Source: Zanthoxylum bungeanum
Lineage: Eukaryota > Streptophyta > Magnoliopsida > Sapindales > Rutaceae
Assembly: GCA_019454045.1 (NCBI GenBank)
Contig: SKCR01015013.1
Span: 1-64,000 of the forward strand
DNA: 64,000 nucleotides
Reading direction: 5' to 3'
Positions 10,886 to 21,311 of the stretch are shown here, piece after piece; positions within the stretch are counted from its first letter, which is position 1, and every line of letters begins with the position of its first letter. The notes beneath the pieces are model-generated. The model did not search any database. It saw only the letters and a program-made list of their open reading frames with translations, and was not told the DNA's origin. The translations under genes were made by a program, and so were the position numbers.

Positions 10886-12093
10886 TTTTATGTATTTCAG
10901 CTAACTAGGTACTATCCTTTAAACTCTTCTTCTATTTTTTTAAGACATTGAGGACAATGTCTCATTTAGGTTTGGGGGAGGGGAATAGTTGATTAGTATA
11001 TTGTTTTTATTATTTTATTTTTTGTCCAAAATTTTTCGAAAAAACACAAAAAATTGAAAATTTTTCAAAAAAATTACAAAAATATTTTGTATTTTTATGT
11101 TTTTTTTTTATTTTGACTAAAAATGTGAAATTGGTGAGAGATAGCTGTGTAAGGAGTTCCCACTTCTGATACGTATTTCAACCCATTTTCGAAATAAGTT
11201 AATTTTGTTTATTTCCTTTTAAATTATTTAATTTTTGAATTCTCCATAAAACTAACTAAAATGGATCTTCATATGCTCAGTTGGCAGGTATTATCAATAT
11301 GCATGGTAACATACGGACATGAGCTGTGTTTGAAAAGTTTGTAATATTCAATGCTCTAGTTTAATTGGAGGAAGCATCTACAAATGGCAATGGAGTTAAA
11401 AAAAATATAAAAAAAAGTCTGAGATCCGAGTCATTAAGTCTGTAGGGGTGTTTTAACACCCAGTGCTCTAAAACCAACTGGTTTGGGAGTCACTGGCCCA
11501 AAGCTCGCTACATAGACGGAAGATATTGTATATAAATAAAAAATAAAATCAGAAAAAGAAAGAAAAAATCAGAAAAATTCGGAAAAAAATTATTCCATTG
11601 CTACAAAAAGGTGTGAAGTCTGATAAAACTTTAGGACAAAAATATTACTCTCTTATCAACTGCACTTGTGACCGTTGTGGGCAAAAATGAGTTGATTAAT
11701 ATTTTGTTGGCTGTGTATATAAAGAATGGTAAATATAATCAGAGAATTTACTTATTCGGTAGTTTAAAAATAAAGAAAACAACTACTAACTTGGAGTAGA
11801 AGTTTCACTTGATTAGTCACTAACTTCTTTATTCTATTTTCTCTTGTCTTTTTGCTTTTGTGTGCATTAGTTTTATTATTTTTTTACTTTTATCAAACGT
11901 TTGTGGGTATCGTTGCTGTAAACACTCACAAGATTACAACTCGTCCACTAGGGACACCCATGGGTTTAAAGGCTTGTTGCATAAGCTAAATGCAACCGTG
12001 ATCCCTACAAAAGTGGCTTAGTTAATTTTATTTTTATGTTATTTTATTTTTATGTTTTGCTCGAGGACTAGCAAAATGTTAGGTTTGGGGGTG
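10886..12093 (+). other. 3' noncoding internal region and polypurine tract of element A
   Basis: Contains GACATTGAGGACAATGTC then TTTGGGGGAGGGG (10945-10983), an AT-rich stretch, one copy of a block with the hairpin GGGTGTTTTAACACCC (about 11448), and the polypurine tract AGGTTTGGGGGTG at 12081-12093 next to the 3' LTR. No reading frame. Confidence 0.75.
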
Positions 12094-13971
12094 TGATGAG
12101 TGGTATTTATATCACTATTTCCTACTCATTTAACCTAATATTTTATATAGTTTCTCGAGTTTTATGAATGTTTTGATGTGTTTTTATTTATTTTATAGAT
12201 AAAAATAATATTGGAACTTAATGGAATCAACTCGGGGCTAAAACGATGAAATCCGGAGGAAAAATTGTCAAAAACGAAATTTTACTATACGTGTCACGAA
12301 GTGCAGTCCTAAATTCTAGTTTTGCGCAAGTTTCGTATTTTGGCCATAACTTTTTCATCTGATATTTGATTGAGCTGATTCAAGTTGAAGATTAAAGAAG
12401 ACTCGAAGATCTACAACTTTGAGAGTCAAAATATTTTCGAATTCGGAATTTTGGAAGGCCGAAATTGATGAATAATCCAGTATATTTTGAATAATTACTA
12501 TAGTCATTTTCAAAATATAAAATAAAATTAATAAAAATAAAAATAAAAATTGTCAAACTTCCACCAAACATGCTTGCATGTTTGGTTCCATGTTTGGTGC
12601 CATGTTTGGTGCCATGTTTGATGCCATGTTTGGTGCCATGTTTGGTGGAGCAATTCGTGGAGTAATCGGTGGAGAAATAGATGGAAGCCTTTAGGTTTTT
12701 CTATAAATACCAAGCCATTTCATTTGTAATTCTCATGCTTTCCTTAGGTTTTTGTAAGAAATTTAAGGATTGCAACTTGTTTGTATTTATTTTCAGTATT
12801 TAACTTATGCATTTTTATTTTCAGTAATAGTAGTAGTTCTTCTTCTTCTTCCCTTTTCTTTAATGTTTAGTAGTTAGATTTCCGCTGGGGGAAGGGTGAA
12901 GCTTTTATTATTTTAATTTAGATTAATCTCCATTAATTATAATATAGAAATTATAATTTAAATTAAAAGGATTACCGCCTTAATGGCTGATTTTATTTAT
13001 TTGACATAAAGTAACACCGCCTATATGGCCGGTCTTTATGTGACAGATAATTACCGCCTATATGGCTGGTTTATGGACAAATAATGTTACCGTCTTTATG
13101 GCTGGTTGGACTTAATTAAAATCTGACTTAATGAGGATACCGTTTATATGTTCGGTTGATAATATCACGGATAAATTCTATATTATAATAAGGGAGATTT
13201 CTAAATTAGAAATAGTAAAAGTGGATCCCCAACCCCCTGCATTTTATTTTTATTCTAGGGAAGTGATGAAACACAATATTCACATACCTAATAATTGATT
13301 TAATTATATATTGGGTAATTTTTTAGTTTGTTTATTGAATCTTAAGCTTAATACTTCTTGTTGCCTGATCACCAATAAGATTGATGTGGTAAACTTAAAA
13401 TGAACTTGGAAAAGAGATTTTAGGTTTCAGCCTTAGATTCAATAGCTCACGATCTTCCTTGAGGATAGATAACCCTTTAATAGATTTCCTTACAGGATAT
13501 GAATATACATGTCGAGCGGGGGTAGCCATAATTGGAACTTGACCTTAATGAATCCATTTAATTTGGTTGACATAGACATATGGTTCAATTGGATTATACT
13601 GGATATTTGCATCTGACCATTGGAAGAGGCTTTTGCATATCATCGTGTTCCAGGTTAACAAACTGACTTATTACACATTTATAAGGGAATCAATTCATCA
13701 TTGTGTGGAGTCACAACCCTAGATACTTGAGTCTTTTGTTATTTTCCATAGTATTTTCTTTTGTTTATTTTATTTATTTTAATTAAGGTAACCACATTCA
13801 ACCAACCAATCAAACAATCATTCTCTTCTCATTCTGATTAGATACTCGTAAATAAATAGAATCGACAGTTAATAACAATAGTAGGAATTAAGTCCTCGTG
13901 CGATCAATATTTTTATACTACTTGAACGATACGTGCGCTTGCGTTATACGCGTGTGTTTACGCACCAATCA
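12094..13971 (+). repeat. 3' LTR of element A
   Basis: Begins TGATGAGTGG and ends CGCACCAATCA. It is colinear with the 5' LTR with scattered substitutions and small indels, including six rather than seven 12-bp units and loss of about 18 bp near 13700. It is followed by the TSD CTTTC. Confidence 0.92.
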
Positions 13972-13976
13972 CTTTC

Positions 13977-14447
13977 CCCTCTTGTGGATTCTTGGTTCTT
14001 TGGAGTTTGCCACCGCTCCACTATTATCGCAATAGAGGGTGAGTGGTCTATCCATATCTGGAACAACTTCTGGATCTCCCACGAATTTACGGAGCCAGAC
14101 TGCTTCCTTAGCCGCTTCACAAGCCGCTACATATTCAGCCTCCATGGTGGAGTCAGCAATGCAAGATTGCTTTATGCTCCGCCATACAATAGCCCCACCA
14201 CCTAGGGTGAACACCGATCCAGATGTAGATTTCCTGGAATCAACATCTGTCTGAAAATCAGAGTATGTATATCCCCTTAGGATCTTATCCTCACTGGAAT
14301 ATACAAGCATATAATCTCTCGTTCTCTTAAGATATTTGAGAATATGTTTCACAGCCACCCAGTGATCCAATCCTGGGTTTGATTTAAACCTACTAACTAC
14401 TCCCACTGCAAAAAAGATGTCTGATCTCGTGCATAACATGGCATACA
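13977..14447 (-). pseudogene. Copia W RNase H region
   Basis: Minus-strand reading shows YAMLCTRSDIFFAVGVVSR, LDHWVAVKHILKYLKRTRDY, YTYSDFQTDVDSRKSTSG, SCIADSTMEAEYVAACEAAK and YCDNSGAVANSKEPRIHKR. This is the copia RT/RNase H junction and RNase H with its D (SDF), E (MEAEY) and D (CDN) residues. The fragment is open in frame. It continues across element A into 6217-6410 and is cut at 14448 by the Tekay-like LTR. Confidence 0.9.
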
Positions 14448-17050
14448 TGTAACATCCCAGATTTTTGGGACTGTTCTGGAAGATTCTCAGACCGAAGTTA
14501 TAGTCTCGAAATAGAATGATAATGAAGAATAAGAGATTAAGCGATATCATATTGGTTGGAATAATATAAAGTGAAGAGTTGTCGCATCAGAAGACGCGTC
14601 GTCTCAAGGAATCAATTACGGGATATTTAATACACGCGTAAAGTTTACAGTTTTGGCCATAGAATTTTCAAATGAACTCCGATCAAGTTGATTCTTGAAC
14701 CATCAGACTCTTTTTTCTGAGACGAACAACTTTTGTGTTGAATACATTTCGAAAATCGCACCAGAAGGGCTTCAAAAGTGGAGATTTCCGAAAATACCCT
14801 TCCTAGTGGGGGCATTTTAGTCATTTTCGGACTTAAGATATTTTGGTTTATTATTAATTATTTTTTATTATTATTAGAAGCAGCCTAATACAAAAAAAAG
14901 ATTACAAAACGCAAAAACAGGGAGCAAAACACAGGAAGAGAGAGAAAGAAGAAATCTTTGCGCCGGCGGACCACCGGCATTCGGTGTGTCCGGCCACGGC
15001 GCACATGCCGATGGCCGGCGCCGCCTCTGAAATCGCCGGGAATGGCGAGGAAATGGGTTTGAACGGCGCGCTCGTGGGTCATCCGGATCCGGCTCATCGG
15101 TTCGTTTCACGGCCCGAGCCACCTACCAAATCGAAGCCCTCGACGAGTACTACAAGTATGCGGAATCGATTTCACCGATCAACAGCCAGTTGCACGCGAA
15201 ACGAGGAAGAAAGCGCTCGCGTGTACTTAGCACCCATGTGAATAGTAGCTCCGATCGAAATTCCGATCGTACCAGCGTGTTCATATGGTCGTCGGGAGTC
15301 CGAATATGGCCTCAGAATTTCGGTACGACTCTCCGTTTAGATTTTGTTATTTTAAAGTATATCGATTTATATTCGGATGTTTCCGGTAGTTTCGTAGTGT
15401 AGCGAATTAGCATGAAATGAATTGGATATGTTTTAATATGTTAAAACGATAAATGTGGTAGAATTCGAGGAGTAACGGATTAGATTTGATCGATCCAGTA
15501 GAATTAGCGAGTTTCCGGTAAAACGAAGTTTCTCGCGCGATTGAGCTTAAATGACCGTAACCTTAGTTGAGATGTAAATATGATATTGCGAGGGTAATTG
15601 AGTGATTCCGGATTAGTTCAGAGGTTTCGAGACTCTTCCGTAGCGTTTGCGGAAACTTTTTCGTAAGTTTTACCGCAAACGCGTAAAACAAGAATCTGAG
15701 CTATCTAGTTAAGTTTAGAACAGTGTATGAATATTTAATAGAGTAGTGAAGTTCAAATCGCAATATTAGAAAGAATTCATGTATTCCGAGAAAGTCCGTA
15801 GTTTAGTATAGATGAGTTGAAAGTTCCACAAATAGCGGTTCTGACATATGTTGTGATTTGTTTTGACAGATCGGACCCGGATCGCGGACATTCGCTTAGC
15901 CAGGTAAGTAACTCGTGCTTTGAATACTTAAGAAATTTAGCGTCGCTCGAAATCATTAATATAACAAAGTTGTACATAATTATAAGTATGAAAACTATAT
16001 ACATATAAGAGGAACGTAGAAGAAAGAAGTAAGTGTATCAATATACTCATGTAGATGTGAACAAGCGGCTACAAGTATATATATATACACATATATATAA
16101 AAGTAAAGACAAACATGCGTACATAGAAATAAAGAGACACATATCTAGATATAAACCAGTATATGTTTTTATATAGATAGATAGAGCATATGAATGACGT
16201 TATGTTTCTGAATGTGTATATATATATATATATATATATTGAGACTTGGGTATGGGGGTTGTAGAAATTACACCCTAGGGAATGGGATTAAGGTTTAAGG
16301 AATAACAAATTGTAAGGAAATGTAAAATGTATGTTCGGATGCATTTAGAAGAATACAAAAAAATAAGAATACATGTACATGCTCATATAGGCATAAACAT
16401 ATATTTAGTAAGTGAGTATATAGTTTATAAGTACTTTAATGTATTTTAAATATGTATGTGTGTAAGCAAAGCATAATCGTGACATGTTATGCATATAGAA
16501 CATAAGGTAAGTTGCATGAAGCAATAAGAAGGCTTGTACATAATAAGTATGTTGGATAAGTATATAGAATGTAAAGATAAGTTTATGTATGATTAGAGTA
16601 ATGCATGTATATGAATAATTTCAGTGTGCTATAGAAATTCATGATATGAGGTATGTACATGTATGACGTTTAATAAATCATGGTTAGAGTAGAAAGAAGC
16701 ATGAGAGATGCATATATGCATGTGCATATGTGTGTGTGTGTGTGTTAAGATTTTCAGAGATTGAGTTGCGGTTAACCATGTTTTGAAACTTAAAGTGTTT
16801 TAAAGAAAAATTGTAGACGCTTTTGAAAGAAAAGTATTTTAGAAAAGTTTCTTACAGTTTTGAGATTTGATTTACGTTTTAAAAGTTTATCAGCAGTTTT
16901 ACGTGACTTTCGGGGCATGAGGTAAAATCTCACCCCAGTATGTAACTTGAGACACAGTGGAATTGACGGATACAGAGTACATGTGCACATGTAGGGCCAG
17001 GATGGCGGCTTAGGATCGTGTACCTGGTCCCTAGTGGTGGCTACACTGCC

Positions 17051-17189
17051 AGTTGAGTTATGGTCCTGGGTGTAGTGCACCACCAAATTCAGAGATGCCT
17101 AGTTGAGTTATGGTCCTGGGCATCGAGTACACCCAGTTGAGTTATGGTCCTGGGTGCAGAGAGACGTCCAGTTGAGTTATGGTCCTGGA
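17051..17189 (+). repeat. Four AGTTGAGTTATGGTCCTGG repeats
   Basis: Near-identical 20-mers start at 17051, 17101, 17134 and 17170, each followed by a different 13-30 bp segment. Some neighbouring segments are complementary (CTGGGTG/CACCCAG, GACGTCC/GGACGT), so the array could fold. Confidence 0.85.
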
Positions 17190-17505
17190 CGTAGAGCAGT
17201 TTTTCAGTTTTCAGATTTTCAGTACACAGTTTTCAGACTTTCAGTGCCTAGATTTCAGAAATCAGATTATTGTACACGGTTTTCAGAAACAGAGTTTAGA
17301 AATAGTTTTTCAGATTTCACTTTACAGTTTTAAGATACAGTTTTCAGTTTTTAGAGACAGATTCCAATTTTCAAGTGTAGTTTTCAATCTTTAGACACAA
17401 TTTTCAGAAATATTTTTTAGAAAGAAACTTTCAGTAAAGAGTTTTCAGAAACAGTACTTAAAGAACAGTTTTCCAGAGAAAGTTTTTAGGAAGTATTTTC
17501 TAAAT
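17190..17505 (+). repeat. Degenerate TTTTCAG(A) heptamer array
   Basis: TTTTCAG or TTTCAG occurs well over a dozen times in about 300 bp, with irregular spacing. A diverged form recurs in both arms of the large inverted repeat (about 27660-27780 reversed, 33915-34060 forward), which marks those segments as related LTR sequence. Confidence 0.75.
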
Positions 17506-18677
17506 AGAATAACATGCTAAAGTAGAAAGTAGTTTACAAGTTACACATATTAATCATACATTTTAGATATTATTTCAGTTATACATAGCTTACATACATG
17601 CATGATGGCAGTCTTTGATAACACGATTTCATATACATGTACTATATTATTGAGTGGAAATAGTAATTTGTAAAGGCATGTGTTTATAGTGTTGAAGTTT
17701 AATAAGTTTCAATATGATTATGAAATAATGAATGTAACGGTACACTAGATTGCTTATGTTTACAATAGTGTAATGATTAGTTATGTAAGTGATTTTAGTT
17801 ATCTCATTGTGAGGTATATTAATGATGGAGCTAGTATATAGAATGAAAGACCGTCAAAGATGAAGGTTTGATAAAAAGAATAATTTATAAATCCGATTTG
17901 ATGATATTTCAAGACAGTAAAAGGAAGAAAGCTATTATAATTGTGAAATCTAGATTACCTCAGAGTTTACAGAAAAGGTAAAGAGAAGAAGCAGAGTAGC
18001 ACAACAGAAGTAAAATGGATCTTAACCTGTTAGTATGTAAAGTAGAACTTGACGTATTTAGTATGAAGGATTAATATGAACGTAATTAGTAGAAGTTAAA
18101 GTATGTAGATATGTGTTCAGATGAGAAGACTAATAGCAATTAATGCGGGATTAAACTGATATAAGTTATAAAGTTAATTTAGTTTTGTTAATGTTTGCAT
18201 GATTACTTATGGAGTCTTATGACTCACACCATCACAGTTTGTAGTTTTGCAGGTCAGTAGCTGTCTTATAGAACCAGTAATTGTTCGGTGAAGACTTTGA
18301 AGACGGTGGATCGCCCCAATTGCAGTCAAGAGAGTCCTGGGTCGAGTTATGGGTCATCACGGCCCTTTGTATGGTTTTTGCATTTGCATCTCATGTGTAT
18401 AAATGATGTAATAAATTAGTTTTATTTTTGGGTTCTGGCCGGGGGCCAATTGATTTACTTTTGTTCTTTGAGTTCAGGCCTGAGGCATTGATGTTGAGTT
18501 TCCGGCCTGAGGCCGAGATTGTTATGTTCTTGTTGTATATGGATGCTGGCTACAGGCCAGGTTGCATGATATTACGAATACATCATGCCGAAATTTCGTC
18601 AGAAATAGAGGCTTATGGAGATGGGTTCTCCTGTCTCCTGCCGGTAGCATCCTGGCTTAGGCGGGATGTTACAAATT

Positions 18678-18689
18678 TGGTATCAGAGC
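18678..18689 (+). other. Primer-binding site, tRNA-Met type
   Basis: TGGTATCAGAGC four bases after the LTR end. Confidence 0.9.
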
Positions 18690-19287
18690 ATGGTTTAAGA
18701 GTCAGAGTCAGTAGCATAGTCTAGAAGTCAGTGACTGCAATTGTGGGGATCCAGCTGTCGGAGATTGTCTTCAGTTTGGTAAAGACCATGTAGGTCTTTG
18801 TGTGCACCTTTTATGATAGTTTGATACGATTTGATTCTGTTGTTCAGCGTTTTGCTTGCTTGAATATTAGTCCATGGATGACTCATTTGTTGTGCATAGA
18901 TTAGCTATCTTCGTATGTGAGGAGATTAAGTTGAGTTAGTACTCTTACGCCCCTTTTAATCAGAGAATTAGTAAGAATGAGATAGTACCAGTATAGGGCC
19001 TTGTGAGGCCAGGGGACTCGAGATCAGAACCAGGATAGTACGGCTAGAGATAAGAATCAGATCAGTATAGCCAGAGATGAGAACCAGACCAATTTAGTCA
19101 GTTTAAAGCCGTAGATGAGCCGTTATGGATTCTAGTTTATAGATAGTAATTAGTTCGTAGTTGAGACATAGAAATGATATCAGTGGAGTTTAGAGTAAGG
19201 TAGTTTTCGCACGATCGACCGGGTTCGAATCAGCAGTTATACGGATGGAGAAATTTCGAGGACGAAATTTTTATAAGGAGGGGTGAA
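18690..19287 (+). other. Residual internal region and polypurine tract
   Basis: About 600 bp of leader and 3' end only. No gag, protease, RT or integrase motif in any frame. It ends with a TTCGAGGACGAAATTTTTAT-type stretch and AAGGAGGGGTGAA, the usual sequence before a chromovirus 3' LTR. Confidence 0.8.
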
Positions 19288-19914
19288 TGTAACATCCCAG
19301 ATTTTCGGGACTGTTCTGGAAGATTCTCAGACCGAAGTTATAGTCCCGAAATAGAATGATAATGAAGAATAAGAGATTAGCGATATGAGGAATAATATAA
19401 AGTGAAGAGTTGTCGCGTTAGAAGACGCGTCGTCTCAAGGAATCAGTTGCGCGATATTTAATACACGCGTAAAGTTTACAGTTTTGGCCACAGAATTTGT
19501 AAACGAACTCCGATCGAGTTGATTCTTGAACCATCAGACTCGTTTTTCCGAGACGAACAATTTCGCGTTAAACGCATTTCGTAAATCACGCCAGAAGGGC
19601 TTCAAAAGTGGAGATTTCCGAAAATACCCTTCCAAGTGGGGGCATTTTAGTCATTTTCGGACTTAAGATATTTTGGTTTATTATTAATTATTTTTATTAT
19701 TATTAGAAGCAGCCTAATACAAAAAAAGATTACAAAACGCAAAAACAGGGAGCAAAACACAGGAAGAGAGAGAAAAAAGAAAGCTTTGCGCCTGCGGACC
19801 ACCGGCGTTCGGTGCGTCCGGCCACGGCGCACATGCCGGTGGCCGGCGCCACCCCTGAAACCGTCGGGAATGGCGAGGAAATGGGTTTGAAGGGCGCGCT
19901 CGTGGGTCATCCGG
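19288..19914 (+). repeat. 3' LTR of the Tekay-like element, truncated
   Basis: Matches 14448-15085 closely, then stops at GTCATCCGG, where the sequence switches to copia pol in the same orientation. Only about 15 percent of the LTR length remains. Confidence 0.9.
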
Positions 19915-21308
19915 CCGATGGCAATATCGAAAGATATAAAGCACGACTTGTGGTAAAATGGTATACGCAACAAGAAGGAATTGACTACGAAGAAACTTTC
20001 TCACATGTTATAAGGTTTACCTCAATTCGCTTGATTCTGGCTATAGCAGCAAGTATGGATCTAGAATTACATCAAATGAATGTAAAGACTGCTTTTCTCA
20101 ATGGAGAACTTAATGAAGAAATCTACATGGAACAACCAGTAGGTTTCATAAAAGAAAATGAAAAGGAGAAAGTATGTAGACTTTTAAGGTCTATATATGG
20201 TCTCAAGCAATCGTCTAGACAATGGTATATACGATTCCACAATATAATCGTTTCGAATGATTTCACAATGATAAATGAGGATCATTGTGTGTACACCAAG
20301 AGAGATAAAGATAAGTTCATTATCTTATCCTTGTACGTGGATGATATACTTATAGCTGGAAATGATAAAGAGTTTGTAAAACACATTAAAGAATGGTTAT
20401 CATCTAATTTCGAGATGAAAGATATGGGTGAAGTTGCATATATTCTTGGGGTCAAGATCTCAAGAAATCGTTCAAAGAATTTATTATCTATTTCACAGGA
20501 GTCATATATAAAGAAAATTCTTGAACGCTTTCAAATGCATGCTTGCAAACCTATTGATACTCCTATCACAAAAACTGAAGCTTTGAGTCTAGATTGCATC
20601 CTGAAACTCCACAGGAAAAAAGAACAAATGAAGAAAGTTCCTTATGCAAATGCAGTTGGAATTTTAATGTACGCAATGTTGTGTACAAGACCTGATATCT
20701 GTTTCGCTGTTGGAATGATAAGTAGATACCAATCTAATCTAGGACTAGCACATTGGAAAGCAGTTAAAAGAATATTTAGGTATCTGAAAGGGACAACCGA
20801 TTACTCATTGTGCTATCAAGGAAATGATTTGCAATTGCAAGGCTATACTGATGCTAACTGGGGAGGAGATTTAGATGAAAGAAAATCTACCTCAGGTATT
20901 GTTTTCTTACTAAACAATGGTGACATTTCATGGAGATGTAAGAAACAATCTTGTATAGCCTTATCCACAATAGAGGCTGAATTTGTGGATTTTTCATCGG
21001 CAGTACAAGAGGTTGTATGGTTGAAAAGGTTCTTGGATCATTTGGGTATATCAAATGAAGCTTCTGGTCCAGTATTAGTTAACTGTGATAGTGAAGTAAC
21101 GATAGCCTACACCAAAGATCCAAAATTCCATTGTAAAACGAAACACATAGATACCAAATATAACTTTGTGAAAGACATAGTTGCACGAGAAGAGGTAAAC
21201 ATGAAGTACATTTCTACGCAAGAAATGGTAGCAGATCCTATGACCAAGCCTGTTCCTAGAGATGTCTTTGTTAGACATGTAAAAACTCAAGGATTGCGTA
21301 GATGTTAG
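19812..21308 (+). pseudogene. Copia Y reverse transcriptase/RNase H fused in frame to LTR sequence
   Basis: A 498-codon open frame. Residues 1-34 are translated Tekay LTR (MRPATAHMPVAG...). The rest is copia pol from the RT N-terminal region on: DGNIERYKARLVVKW, VKTAFLNGELNEEIYMEQPV, YGLKQSSRQWY, the catalytic YVDD in LYVDDILIAGND, YAMLCTRPDICFAVG, and RNase H with YTDANWGGD, STIEAEF and CDSE. The usual end LGLRRW appears as QGLRRC followed by a stop. The frame is uninterrupted, so the fragment is young or was recently active. Gag, protease and integrase are missing, so it is not functional as a retroelement. The chimeric ORF is an accident of the junction at 19914/19915. Confidence 0.9.
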
Positions 21309-21311
21309 TGT

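Larger units (their letters stand above)
6416..13971 (+). mobile_element. Element A: non-autonomous gypsy-like retrotransposon carrying LOG
   Basis: A complete element of about 7.56 kb: 5' LTR 6416-8316, tRNA-Asp type PBS, gag-derived ORF1 (8437-9709), captured LOG-like gene (10235-10885), G-rich polypurine tract, 3' LTR 12094-13971, perfect TSD. There is no protease, RT, RNase H or integrase, so it needs a helper in trans. The PBS, the CX2CX3HX4C gag knuckle, the GCGCTAGCAGGGAGGCAACCCA block after ORF1 and the ACATTGAGGACAATGT...TTTGGGGGAG block after LOG all point to Athila/Tat-type Ty3/gypsy ancestry. That lineage call is inference. Related copies: B, C and D. Confidence 0.93.
4020..14447 (-). 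mobile_element. Ty1/copia remnant W, split by element A and truncated
   Basis: A minus-strand copia. Its 3' LTR lies at 4020-6216, and an RNase H region continues at 6217-6410 and 13977-14447. Element A with its duplicated CTTTC separates the two pol pieces. The 5' part is lost at 14448, where a Tekay-like LTR begins. Only the last part of pol and one LTR remain. Confidence 0.85.
14448..18673 (+). repeat. 5' LTR of the Tekay-like element, 4.2 kb
   Basis: Starts TGTAACATCCC and ends GGGATGTTACA, an 11-bp terminal inverted match, directly before the PBS. It holds a GC-rich block at 14950-15130, AT-rich sequence with a (TA)n tract at about 16217-16239, a (TG)n tract near 16728-16745, four copies of a CAGTTGAGTTATGGTCCTGG repeat, and a long TTTTCAG-rich stretch. 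Open frames inside (such as 14984-15241) are incidental. Confidence 0.9.
14448..19914 (+). mobile_element. Tekay/Del-like Ty3/gypsy derivative, internal region almost wholly deleted
   Basis: A 4.2 kb 5' LTR (14448-18673), tRNA-Met PBS (18678), only about 610 bp of internal sequence, a polypurine tract at 19275-19287, and the first 627 bp of the 3' LTR. The 3' LTR is cut at 19914 where copia Y sequence starts. The AGGACGAAATTTTTATAAGGAGGGG end is typical of chromoviruses with long LTRs. All coding capacity is gone. Without the 3' end no TSD can be tested; the left flank is ATACA. Confidence 0.85.

Noticed and set aside
14874..15241. Arg/Pro-rich ORFs in the GC-rich block of the Tekay-like LTR
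   Set aside because: Open on both strands because of base composition; sits within an LTR defined by its ends and PBS.
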